Assembly: GCF_963931955.1 (NCBI RefSeq) | Contig: NZ_OZ008337.1 | Location: 1 to 64,000, forward strand | Source: Wolbachia endosymbiont (group A) of Longitarsus flavicornis | GTDB taxonomy: Bacteria > Pseudomonadota > Alphaproteobacteria > Rickettsiales > Anaplasmataceae | Direction of reading: 5' to 3' | Length of the DNA: 64,000 bases | Part shown: positions 45,285-54,302 of the stretch, one piece after another | Layout of the letters: every line of letters starts with the position of its first letter | How positions within the stretch are numbered: the stretch's first letter is position 1 | The notes under the pieces: model-generated | The model's input: the letters and a program-made list of their open reading frames with translations, nothing else | Databases searched by the model: none | What the model was told of the DNA's origin: nothing | Made by a program: the position numbers and the translations under genes

Positions 45285-45470
45285 ACGTCATACCGCAATT
45301 CATTCCACAACTGTACGAACATTGTGATTTGAGAATAATCTCCGCCAGGAAGGGTGTCATCCCAGTGCTTTGGCACTGAGATCCAGAAAACTTAATTTTA
45401 AATAAGTACACCAGATAGCTGTATAATAAGAACTGGATTCCAGTGTCAAGCACTGGAATGACACCTCCTG
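45285..45470. repeat. Palindromic repeats upstream of long repeat B
   Basis: Units such as GTGTCATCCCAGTGCTTTGG and GATTCCAGTGTCAAGCACTGG form inverted pairs of the same family as the other clusters. No gene lies in 45185-46084. Confidence 0.7.
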
Positions 45471-45473
45471 TAT

Positions 45474-45928
45474 AAATATTAAGAAATTTACCAAACGAAA
45501 AAAAAGGCAAAAGAAGCCCCGTGGTTGGCTAATTACTTACATTATACTTTCAAGTATGGCGTTTTTTTATTCTAAACACTTAATAACCGCGATTTAGCTG
45601 CTTTTAAGCCGCAACTAATCTAAATTATAAACGTTAAGAAATTTACTAAACAGAAAAAAAGGCAAAAGAAACCCTAGGGTAGCTAGTTATTCACTATCCA
45701 TTTTTTAAGTTGGCGTTTTTTAATGTTTTAAATGCTTTATAAGCGTATTTCAGCTTGTGTAGGTCAAAACCCGGAAATTTGATAAAGACATAAGGTGCAC
45801 ATAGTGCAAAAAATTAAACATGAGACGCCAGATACGTTGAGTTTTTTTGTCATTTAATCTGTACAGAGAAGATAAATAAATAGCTTCAGTTTCATGATAA
45901 GGGCGCTGGCGAGGTTTGTCAAGGAAGT
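45474..45928 (+). repeat. ~450-bp dispersed repeat, copy B
   Basis: Same orientation as copy A and nearly the same sequence through both half-units and the shared tail ending near GCTGGCGAGGTTTGTCAAG. It lies directly upstream of dnaG. Confidence 0.85.
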
Positions 45929-46084
45929 TTTTTGTTTCTGTGGGCTACCTGGATGACAGGATTGCTCTTGAATTTGTATAGCTACATTGTCGGTAAATCT
46001 AAATTGCTTTAGTTATAGAAATAAATTTCGAGTCAGATGTGTATAAATTCTATATAATTTTTATCCTACTACTAATTTAACAAG

Positions 46085-47824
46085 ATGGATCATATAGATA
46101 TTATAAAATCAAAATTATTATTATCCGACATAGTAGGTAAAAAAGTCAGATTAATAAAAAGAGGAGATAGTTTTGTTGGGCTCTGTCCATTTCATAACGA
46201 AAAAACCCCATCTTTTTCGGTGAGCAATACTAAGGGGTTATACTACTGTTTTGGTTGTTCAGCTAGTGGTGATGCATTTGAATTTATTTCACAAACTGAA
46301 GGATTAAGCTTTAAAGAAGCATTGGAAAAATTAGCATCGGTTACAGGTGTTGAACTGCCCAAAAGTCTTAGTATTACAAAAGAGGACAATAAACTATTTT
46401 TAGCGCTTGATTTAGCTGCAAATTGGTTTGCACAAAAAAATCAGGGCGTTGTAGATTATTTAAAGCAGCGCAAGATTTCACCTAAAATCATAGATAAATT
46501 TAAGATAGGTTATGCACCAAGCTCTGGTTTGAAAGAGTATTTAAACTCTTCAGGTATTGAAGACAAAATTTTAATTGATATTGGATTAGTAAACAAAAAT
46601 TTTCGTGATTATTTTTATGACCGGCTGATATTTCCTATACAGAGCATTGCAGGAAGAGTTATTGGTTTTGGCGGACGTGCGCTGAGCTTTGAGCAACAGC
46701 CGAAATATTTAAACAGCCCAGAGAGTCAGCTCTTCAAGAAGAGAGAGAATTTATACGGATTAAACTTCGCTTTAAGCGAAATACGTAAAAAACAGCACAT
46801 ATTTGTTGTTGAAGGATATATGGACACTATAGCGCTACATCAAGCGGGAATTAATAATGCAGTTGCTCCGCTTGGTACCGCAATTTCTGCAGAACAGATA
46901 AAAAATCTATGGAGATTTGCTAAAGAAATCTCCATCTGTATGGATGGCGATAGTGCTGGACGTCATGCTGCTACTCGAGTTGCAGAACTTGCTCTGCAAA
47001 TATTAGAGCCTGGATACACGTTAAAGTTTGTGACTTTGCCGAGTAATAAAGATCCATACGATATATGTAACGAACTGGAATACAAGAAAGAAGACGTATT
47101 GACTGCTCTTGACCATTCAACAAAACTGCATTCTGAATATTTATGGCATCACATAATCGATAGCAATTTGCAAAATTATGAAAAACTTGCTCCGGAAAAA
47201 TATTCAATTCTTGAGCACAAGTTCATGGAATATGTAAATACTATTAGCAACAGCAGTATTAGAAGGTATTACAGAGATTATTTTTACAATAAGGCTAGTG
47301 AACTAAGAAGTAGCTTCAAAAAACAGATTTTTAATAGTAAAACTAGAGCAACAAAAGGTGAGTATCTTCATAACAAATCTCCAGAGCTAATTGAAGCAGA
47401 GCAAAATCAGGCCGTAATTTTGCGTATAGCCGTAGAATTTCCTGAAATCTTGAACCGTCCTATATTTTTTGAGCAATTTTCTCATTTTGAATTTACTAAT
47501 GAGATGAAAAGATTGCAACAGCGTGTAATTGATGCAATAAGTAACAAAAGCAAACTCGATAAAGAGCAAGAATTAAAACAGTTTAACGTTATAAAGTATG
47601 TATTTGAAAAAACTAGTGTACTAAATAGCCAACTAAACGAGAGAAAATCTGCAGAAGTTGTGTGGAATAATATAGTGTTACTAAAAGAATTAAATGCATT
47701 ACGAAAAGAAAGAACCGAAGCGAGGCTGAGCGGTAATCTTGACTTAGAAGAAAGGTTGATAGAACAAATAGAGCAAATAGAAAGTAATATACAAGAAATG
47801 CAAATGGAGTTTATTGAAAAGTAG
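46085..47824 (+). CDS. dnaG: DNA primase DnaG
   Basis: The 579-residue protein has the zinc-binding domain (CPFHNEKTPSF, YYCFGCSASGD), the primase core with IGFGGRALSF, the Toprim segment HIFVVEGYMDTIAL with acidic metal ligands and CMDGDSAGRHAATR, and a DnaB-interacting C-terminal helical domain. It makes RNA primers at the replication fork. The start ATG at 46085 follows a TATAAT at 46053-46058. Confidence 0.97.
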   Translation: MDHIDIIKSKLLLSDIVGKKVRLIKRGDSFVGLCPFHNEKTPSFSVSNTKGLYYCFGCSASGDAFEFISQTEGLSFKEALEKLASVTGVELPKSLSITKEDNKLFLALDLAANWFAQKNQGVVDYLKQRKISPKIIDKFKIGYAPSSGLKEYLNSSGIEDKILIDIGLVNKNFRDYFYDRLIFPIQSIAGRVIGFGGRALSFEQQPKYLNSPESQLFKKRENLYGLNFALSEIRKKQHIFVVEGYMDTIALHQAGINNAVAPLGTAISAEQIKNLWRFAKEISICMDGDSAGRHAATRVAELALQILEPGYTLKFVTLPSNKDPYDICNELEYKKEDVLTALDHSTKLHSEYLWHHIIDSNLQNYEKLAPEKYSILEHKFMEYVNTISNSSIRRYYRDYFYNKASELRSSFKKQIFNSKTRATKGEYLHNKSPELIEAEQNQAVILRIAVEFPEILNRPIFFEQFSHFEFTNEMKRLQQRVIDAISNKSKLDKEQELKQFNVIKYVFEKTSVLNSQLNERKSAEVVWNNIVLLKELNALRKERTEARLSGNLDLEERLIEQIEQIESNIQEMQMEFIEK

Positions 47825-48033
47825 ATATCGTCTCGTTAGTCAACAAGAAAATTACAAAATAAGACAATATTTTACATAAGATTGAAATTTTTAACTAATT
47901 AAGCCTTCCTCCAACAGCTTTGCCCTGTAGTTTTTGATATGGTTAGGATCACTTGAAAATGTATAATTTTTGTAGTTAGCTCTGCTATGCATATAAAGCT
48001 TACTATTGACTTTTATCACATTATCTCACATTA

Positions 48034-48056
48034 TCTCACATAATATGCATGTGAGA
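48034..48056. promoter_or_regulatory. Palindromic operator/hairpin before fic
   Basis: TCTCACAT-7 bp-ATGTGAGA is a perfect 8-bp inverted repeat ending 5 bp before the ATG, so it covers the ribosome site. It is preceded by repeats of CATTATCTCA. This could be a repressor site or an RNA hairpin limiting translation. The rest of 47825-48061 shows nothing else. Confidence 0.55.
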
Positions 48057-48061
48057 AGAAT

Positions 48062-49144
48062 ATGAACTGGAAGAATTTTCGTCTTAGTACACGTCTCAAC
48101 CTAGAAGGGCCTGTAATTGAGCAAGTATACGAATTAATTACTGCAGTTGATAGTGTTAAAAATAGCTGGCAGATAACGAAAAAACTACTACCACAAACAA
48201 TTGAAAGATTAACTCATTCAGTGATTGTTACATCTTCTGGCGCTTCTAACCGTATTGAAGGAAATCGTCTAACCGATAAAGAAGTTGAGGATCTATATAA
48301 AAACCTACGTGTCAAAAAATTTAAAAATAGAGATGAGCAAGAAATTGCTGGCTACTTAGAAATGCTTAAACTAATATTTCACGATTATACGGATATTCCA
48401 ATTAGTGAGTCATCAATATTGCACATTAACAACCAGATGCTACTTTATAGTGAAAAAGATTTGTATCATAGAGGAAAATACAAAGCAAGTTCTAATAGAG
48501 TTGAGGCAAAAGATCAGAATGGAAAAGTTGTTGGTATAATTTTTGATCCCACACCACCTTACCTTGTTAGAAAGGAAGTACAAGAGCTTATTGATTGGTA
48601 TCACTGGTCCTTAAATAATAAATTTAAGCATCCTCTTATTATTGTTGCTAACTTTGTTTTTGAGTATTTGGCAATACACCCTTTTCAAGATGGGAATGGC
48701 AGAACTAGTAGATTGATGACTAATTTAATGCTGTTGCAGCAGGGTTATGATTTTGTATCTATTGTATCACATGAAAAGATAATTGAAGCTAACAAACTTG
48801 ATTACTATTTAGCGCTTAATAAAACACAAAGTAGCTGGAAAAGTGGCAAAGAAGATATTTCCCCATGGTTAATATTTTTTCTTAATGTGCTCAAAACGCA
48901 AGCAAATGAGGCGCATTATATTCTTGAGAGGGAGAATACTGAATATTTATTATCAAGAAAACAATTGTTTTTCTGGGAATGGGCACTTAGCCTTGCAGAT
49001 AAAGAATTTAGTAGAAAAGATGCTATAGAAGCTCTAGGATTTCCTCCAAGAACAGTAGAGGCAATTACAAAGAAACTGCTAGGGATGAAATACTTACAGC
49101 GTCTTGGAGAAGGCAAAGCCACTAGATATAAAGTTATTATTTAA
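48062..49144 (+). CDS. fic: Fic family AMP-transferase
   Basis: The 360-residue protein carries the complete Fic core HPFQDGNGRTSRLM near residue 203, with the catalytic His and the GNGR loop. An N-terminal SNRIEGNRL segment (near 62) matches the inhibitory (S/T)xxxE(G/N) helix motif, so activity is likely self-restrained. A winged-helix C-terminal domain (FSRKDAIEALGFPPRTVEAITKKL) could bind DNA and autoregulate the gene through the palindrome at its start. The target protein is unknown. Confidence 0.92.
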   Translation: MNWKNFRLSTRLNLEGPVIEQVYELITAVDSVKNSWQITKKLLPQTIERLTHSVIVTSSGASNRIEGNRLTDKEVEDLYKNLRVKKFKNRDEQEIAGYLEMLKLIFHDYTDIPISESSILHINNQMLLYSEKDLYHRGKYKASSNRVEAKDQNGKVVGIIFDPTPPYLVRKEVQELIDWYHWSLNNKFKHPLIIVANFVFEYLAIHPFQDGNGRTSRLMTNLMLLQQGYDFVSIVSHEKIIEANKLDYYLALNKTQSSWKSGKEDISPWLIFFLNVLKTQANEAHYILERENTEYLLSRKQLFFWEWALSLADKEFSRKDAIEALGFPPRTVEAITKKLLGMKYLQRLGEGKATRYKVII

Positions 49145-49369
49145 AAGTTTTAGTATGTTTTTCAAGATTTTTTTAAATCCAGTCTTATGCACAACTTTGT
49201 TTGCAATTTTACATTTTTATTCGATTAAAAATTGCATTTTAGCAATAAAAAACTTACTTATTGTAGGAAAATCTTGTGTTTGTTCTCATATAAAACTATT
49301 TATGGAGTGACAATGGTACATGTATTATACTTACATTTCTGATTCGAAAATTTATGCAGTTGTTTCTAA

Positions 49370-50232
49370 GAACCTGTTCATAATCTTTTGAGGAACAAAG
49401 CAGTGAAAGCAAGAACTACCATTTGCAAGCTGGTGTTGAGTTTACGCTCGCAATTTTTCCATAACCGTCTACATTTTTCCAACCAAGCAAAAGAACGCTC
49501 TACAACCCATCTTTTTGGCAATACAGCAAAGGTATGTAATTCACTGCGTTTTATTACCTCAACAGTTGCACCAATAGTTGCTTTTATTTGTGTTGCAAAA
49601 TTCTCTCCCGTATAGCCTGCATCAACCAGTACATTTTTAACTCCCGAGAGGTTTTCTTTTGCATTTTCTACCATTCTCACAGCACTGCTACGGTCAGTTA
49701 TCTCTGCTGTTGTTACATAAATTGCATGTGGCAAACCTTGCGTATCTACTGCAATATGGCGTTTTATTCCTGAAATCTTTTTGCCTGCATCGTAGCCTTT
49801 TTCTTCAGCAGTATCTGCATTTTTTACACTCTGTGCATCAATTATGCAGAAGCTGGTTTTTTCTTTCCGACCATTGTTTTGTCGGACTACGCCAACTATT
49901 TTTTTTTAACACCAGCTCCAGAACACTTTCTTTATTTGCATCTGGTTTTTCACTCCACTTCTTAAAATAGTCGTAACAATTGCGCCATTTTGGAAACTCT
50001 TTTGGTAGCATTCTCCACTGACAAACGCTTTTCAGAACGTATAACACTCCACAAAATACATCATACAAATCAAGTTTTCTTGGTTTTGTTTTTTTTCTAC
50101 AGGACTCTAGATCTGGTAATATAATCTCAAATCTTTCCCGACTTATATTACTTGGGTATAAACTCCTCATATATCCTAACTTATATACATTATCTCTTAG
50201 TTTATTCCTTTCTTGAGATCATGTACAGGTTC
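49370..50232 (-). mobile_element. IS5 family insertion sequence, copy 2
   Basis: Identical ends and length (863 bp) to the copy at 20496-21358, with target duplication TAA. It lies between fic and the RND adaptor gene, 8 bp before the adaptor's first possible start, so it probably cuts the adaptor off from its promoter. The 49145-49369 stretch has no gene. Confidence 0.92.
49378..50170 (-). CDS. IS5 family transposase (frameshifted pair), copy 2
   Basis: The two frames (50170-49838 and the downstream DDE frame ending at 49378) encode the same proteins as copy 1, including the run of nine A residues at the junction. Both copies appear recent because their translations are identical. Confidence 0.85.
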
Positions 50233-50240
50233 TAACAAGA

Positions 50241-51308
50241 TTGGTCAACAAATTCTATTGTTTAAAGGTGAGAAACAAAGTAATCATCCTTTCTAGTATT
50301 GCTTTTATTCTACTGTTTTTTATCAGCAGTGCATTTTTAAAAAAAGATCAGGCGGTTCATAGTGATAATGCAACTAGTAGCTTTTCAGTAAAAACTCAAG
50401 AATGTGCGCCGCAAAACCTCACTATATATTTAAATTTTTCTGGTACAGTAAATCCCTTACATAGAGCTAGCCTTGTCTCAAAAATAAGTGGTAAGATTAT
50501 TGCTATTTATTTACCTGATGGTGAAAAGGTAAAAAGAGATGATGTAGTGTTAAAGATAGAAGATTATGACAGGATTGAGCAAGCTCAGAAAGCCAAAGCT
50601 TTATTAAAGCAGCGTGAAATTGAGTATGATTCCTCTCACAAACTGAATAAAAAAGGCTATGGAGCACAAATACAAGTAGAAGCAGCTTTTACTGCGTTAC
50701 AAAGTGCAAAAGCTGACCTAAAAAGGCTAGAATTGGATTTAGAAAATACTGCAGTCACATCTCCTATAGATGGTTATATTGATAAAATCAATGCAAACGA
50801 AGGGGATTTTGTTAATGCTGGGCAAAAAATAGCTGACGTGGTTAATTTCGATCAAATTCTTGTAGTGTTATACGTTTCGGAAAATGAAGTAAATAAAATA
50901 GAGCTAGGCAGCACAGCTCAAATTAATTTGCTGGACGGAAAAGAATTGGCAGGAGAAGTAAGTTTTATTAGTAAAATTGCTGAGCCTAAAACTGGGTCTT
51001 ATAGGGTAGAAGTAAAGGTAACTAATAATAAAATGATATCCTTGCAGGGATTAACTGCCAACGTCAGACTACCTTCAGGCGAAAGATTTGCATATAAAAT
51101 TCCTTCTTCAGCCCTGAGCTTAAGTGACGAGGGTGCTCTTGGAATAAAGATTGTTGATGACAATAATTATGTAATATTTGTACCAATAGAAATTGTTGAT
51201 CATGAGAGCGATGGGGTTTGGATAGTAGCAAATAACGAAGGTAAATCCATAAAGTTAATAGTATTGGGCCACCTATTTGTTAAGCCTGGTGATAAGGTTG
51301 AAGCCTAA
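50241..51308 (+). CDS. RND efflux periplasmic adaptor (HlyD/AcrA type)
   Basis: The 355-residue protein has an N-terminal membrane anchor (VIILSSIAFILLFFISSAF), then the barrel-sandwich lipoyl half (VSKISGKIIAIYLPDGEKVKR), an α-hairpin near 120-165 and the second lipoyl half (TAVTSPIDGYIDKINANEGD). A β-barrel with FAYKIPSSAL follows. It links an inner membrane RND pump to an outer membrane channel; neither is adjacent. The start is uncertain: TTG at 50241 or GTG at 50268. The upstream IS may have removed the original start region. Confidence 0.85.
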   Translation: MVNKFYCLKVRNKVIILSSIAFILLFFISSAFLKKDQAVHSDNATSSFSVKTQECAPQNLTIYLNFSGTVNPLHRASLVSKISGKIIAIYLPDGEKVKRDDVVLKIEDYDRIEQAQKAKALLKQREIEYDSSHKLNKKGYGAQIQVEAAFTALQSAKADLKRLELDLENTAVTSPIDGYIDKINANEGDFVNAGQKIADVVNFDQILVVLYVSENEVNKIELGSTAQINLLDGKELAGEVSFISKIAEPKTGSYRVEVKVTNNKMISLQGLTANVRLPSGERFAYKIPSSALSLSDEGALGIKIVDDNNYVIFVPIEIVDHESDGVWIVANNEGKSIKLIVLGHLFVKPGDKVEA

Positions 51309-51362
51309 GTCTTTCTCAATATACTCCTTGCGTAACAAACTTTTGGCAGCGTGTTGGAAAAA

Positions 51363-51822
51363 CTTGCTTGACAAACTCCGCCAGCCCTCTTATCATAAAA
51401 CTGAAGCTATTTATTTATCTTCTCTGTACAGATTAAATGACAAAAAAACTCACGTATCTGGCGTCTCATGTTTAATTTTTTGCACTATGTGCACCTTATG
51501 TCTTTATAAAATTTCTAGGTTTTTACCTAATATAAGCTGAAATGCGCTTATAAAGCATTTAAAACATTAAAAAACGCCAACTTAAAAAATGGATAGTGAA
51601 TAACTAGCTACCCTAGGGTTTCTTTTGCCTTTTTTTCTGTTTAGTAAATTTCTTAACGTTTATAATTTAAATTAGTTGCGGTTTAAAAGCAGCTGAGTCA
51701 TGGTTATTAAACGTTTAGAATAAAAAAACGCCATACTTGAAAGTATAATGTAAGTAACTAGCCAACCACGGGGCTTCTTTTGCCTTTTTTTTCGTTTGGT
51801 AAATTTCTTAATGTTTATGGCT
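51363..51822 (-). repeat. ~450-bp dispersed repeat, copy C (reversed)
   Basis: The reverse complement of copies A and B, beginning TTGACAAACTCCGCCAGCCC and ending in TTTGGTAAATTTCTTAA. It follows the adaptor gene, and in this orientation the T-runs would face the adaptor transcript. Confidence 0.85.
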
Positions 51823-51864
51823 AAAGATTGCACGAATGTTGCAATTACAAAAGCGTTTCTACTA

Positions 51865-51995
51865 GGAGGGTGTCATCCCAGTGCTTGACACTGGGATGAC
51901 ACCTCTGGGTACTGCCGTCATAAAGGAACCAGTGTCAGATAATTTCATGACACCTCTGGGCACTGGAATGACAAGAGGAGGGTACTTGGATGACA
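51865..51995. repeat. Palindromic repeats
   Basis: GTCATCCCAGTGCTTGACAC and its complement form a near-perfect hairpin, followed by partial units such as GACACCTCTGGGCACTGGAAT. No coding capacity is supported between 51309 and 52013. Confidence 0.75.
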
Positions 51996-52013
51996 GGCGG
52001 CAATGTAACCTCA

Positions 52014-53186
52014 TTAAAAACTTAATTTTAACCCAGCCAAGAGCACATAACCAGAGTTGTTATTTTCTATTTTAGGTTCTTTGGTACTAAATTTTACAAT
52101 ATCGAAATAGTATGAAGTACCTAAAAAAAGAGAATTTTCAAGGCTTAAAGCATATGATGTTAACTCGTTTGTACCTTCGCCTGCAATATCCCTACCACTA
52201 CTAAAATATGTTAAGCTCGATTTGTAAGAATCAGAACGGTAAGCGATACCTGCATTTATATAATACGTATTATTTGTTTCAGGATTATGCTTCTCACCAG
52301 ATTTACCGCCATTACCATACGAAAAAATGCAATCAAGATCGAACAATTTTAGCTTCAAACCAAAATTCCAGTGTAGTAATTGATTATGACACTGAAGATC
52401 GCTAGGATTTTTATTTGTACAGTCATTAAAATTTTCTCTTGCAAATTCACCAGTCAAAGCAGTAGTAAAACCTATATCATCTGACAAGCCGTTTTTATAG
52501 GAAAGGCCAGCAGCAATTAGATTGCTGTACTGTAAGTTATTTTTTCCTGGGACATAACTGAACCCGAGTTGAAAGTTATAGATTTCAGGGGAGATGTAGT
52601 TAATTGATGATTGTCTTAACCCTAGTTCTAGCACATTATAATCGCTATAAATGTTGGGTTTTACCCAAAAAGTCTTGTCTTTATCATATCCAGGGTCATT
52701 ATCTTTGTTTTTGTTACCACGCAAATTTGCATAGTTTGTCCAATGACCATTTATTCCCCCAGCAGCTGCATAAATTTTTGAAGTGTTAATTAACATGCTC
52801 TGACTAACTAAACTTCTTTTACCATATTCAACTGATCCAAGTTCCTGGTTTTTTATGATAAAATACCATTCCTCCATGTCTAACTTTTCTATATCTAACG
52901 CTTTTAGGTTTGCAATACCAGAAACCCCTGCCTTAACATTAACCCCCATTTGAGTATTTGGATAAACTTGCTGTAAATAAAGAAAGCGCAAGTATGAATA
53001 ACTTGAAGTTTTATCCTTAGCCTTAGCATTGAAAGAATCTCTGTTGAAGGCGTAGCCGAATCTCAAATCTATTTTTCCGTCTAGCTCTACATAAAATATT
53101 TCCTTATCCAAAATTGTTCTAGAGCTAGCACTATTCTGTGAAAATAATAACGAAAGCAGTGCTATCAGGTAGTACCTTAACTTCAT
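52014..53186 (-). CDS. Outer membrane β-barrel (porin-like) protein
   Basis: With start at 53186 the 390-residue protein has a signal peptide (MKLRYYLIALLSLLFSQNSAS), then alternating strands with aromatic girdles (KIDLRFGYAFNRDSF, SYLRFLYLQQVYPNTQMGV) and a C-terminal strand ending LLAGLKLSF, the classic BAM recognition end. Function is probably diffusion of solutes; no specific family was identified. The longer frame from 53228 would hide the signal peptide. Confidence 0.82.
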   Translation of the reverse strand: MKLRYYLIALLSLLFSQNSASSRTILDKEIFYVELDGKIDLRFGYAFNRDSFNAKAKDKTSSYSYLRFLYLQQVYPNTQMGVNVKAGVSGIANLKALDIEKLDMEEWYFIIKNQELGSVEYGKRSLVSQSMLINTSKIYAAAGGINGHWTNYANLRGNKNKDNDPGYDKDKTFWVKPNIYSDYNVLELGLRQSSINYISPEIYNFQLGFSYVPGKNNLQYSNLIAAGLSYKNGLSDDIGFTTALTGEFARENFNDCTNKNPSDLQCHNQLLHWNFGLKLKLFDLDCIFSYGNGGKSGEKHNPETNNTYYINAGIAYRSDSYKSSLTYFSSGRDIAGEGTNELTSYALSLENSLFLGTSYYFDIVKFSTKEPKIENNNSGYVLLAGLKLSF

Positions 53187-53248
53187 AAATAAACTTAAAT
53201 TTTTGTAAAAATTTAAGTTTAAACTCAATATAAATAAAAAACAACTTT

Positions 53249-54064
53249 TCAGAAGGTGCCGCTGGTAGATTTTGCTGCCTGTTTTTGAGCTATATTCCCA
53301 TAAATTATTGATACACTTGGTAATTTTCGCTTTAATAACTGCTTATTAATGGCAGAATGTATACGATTAATTATTTTAGATGTACTTTTTACATCGCAGT
53401 TAATCAAAACAAAAAGCACTTTATTCTCATCAATATACCCTAGAAAATCATCACTACGGCAATTTTTATAAAAATGTTCTATGACAACTTTCAGTGCATC
53501 ATTTGTCTCGCTACAGCTACTATTTAAGCCAATTATTCCTATAGCTGCATTAATTTGATGTTGAAAGGCGAAATTCAATATAACGTATAACTCTAGAATA
53601 GTGGACTCATTGCCCGGTATATCGAATAAGTCATGGTTTTTATATTTTTTACCCATTAGATATTCATCTCTAAAGATTCCTAATTTATGGGACAAACTGA
53701 TATCACGTATTAACAGCTCATAATTTATTTTATTACTGGCAAATTGTGCAGTGCGGAAAACTTTTACTTTTGTCCTGATATCTTCTCCCTTAGCATCAAT
53801 TAAGGAAAAATCTATCACTTTAGGTAGTATATCAAGTAAATCGTGTCCATTTTCGGTATACTCTAAATAATTCTTCACGTTGTCAGCTGCTCTTGCGCTT
53901 AAGATATTAATTAATGGCTTATTAAGCAAATTCTCCTCTTCATATTTTAACAAATCCCTTGCAACTTGATTGAGCCCCGCAATTAACACGGTTTTTTTCT
54001 TATTATCCTGACAAATAGATACCACAGCATCATCTTTCCTTCTTGCAGTTATGAAATCATCCAT
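53249..54064 (-). CDS. PAS domain plus degenerate GGDEF-like protein
   Basis: Residues about 25-140 resemble a PAS fold (LIAGLNQVARDLLKYEEEN, FSLIDAKGEDIRTKVKVFR, YELLIRDIS). The second half (about 150-265) has the helix and strand order of a GGDEF domain, with CRSDDFLGYIDENKVLFVLI where a catalytic GGDEF loop would stand; the motif is replaced by IDENK. It is therefore unlikely to make c-di-GMP and may act as a sensor or binding protein. It is co-oriented with the porin gene, 62 bp apart. Confidence 0.6.
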   Translation of the reverse strand: MDDFITARRKDDAVVSICQDNKKKTVLIAGLNQVARDLLKYEEENLLNKPLINILSARAADNVKNYLEYTENGHDLLDILPKVIDFSLIDAKGEDIRTKVKVFRTAQFASNKINYELLIRDISLSHKLGIFRDEYLMGKKYKNHDLFDIPGNESTILELYVILNFAFQHQINAAIGIIGLNSSCSETNDALKVVIEHFYKNCRSDDFLGYIDENKVLFVLINCDVKSTSKIINRIHSAINKQLLKRKLPSVSIIYGNIAQKQAAKSTSGTF

Positions 54065-54154
54065 ATTTTCATTTTATATGATACATCTATAAGTATAATA
54101 AAATTACATTAAAATTTACTTACTTATTAATATGCTTGATTAGATATAAGTAAA

Positions 54155-54254
54155 ATGTCATATGGGATGGCTTTGTTAGCTGCTTTAGGTGGTAATAAAT
54201 GGATAGTCAAGCAAAATTACATTTGTAACTTTGCTTGACTTGTCCGTTTTTTTT
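54155..54254 (+). terminator. Hairpin with T-run; possible small RNA or 27-residue peptide
   Basis: AGTCAAGCAAA (54205-54215) and TTTGCTTGACT (54230-54240) make an 11-bp stem, followed by eight T (54247-54254), a factor-independent terminator on the plus strand. Flanking genes are on the minus strand, so it must serve a transcript starting nearby. A frame of 27 codons (MSYGMALLAALGGNKW...) spans 54155-54238. Whether it is translated is unknown. Confidence 0.5.
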
Positions 54255-54302
54255 ATGTCTTTATTACAATCATAACCTCTAGCTCTGAGTTATACCCCTT
54301 TA

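Noticed and set aside
54121..54260. SRP RNA or tmRNA
   Set aside because: The conserved SRP tetraloop region and the tmRNA tRNA-like ends are not present; left as an unassigned terminator.
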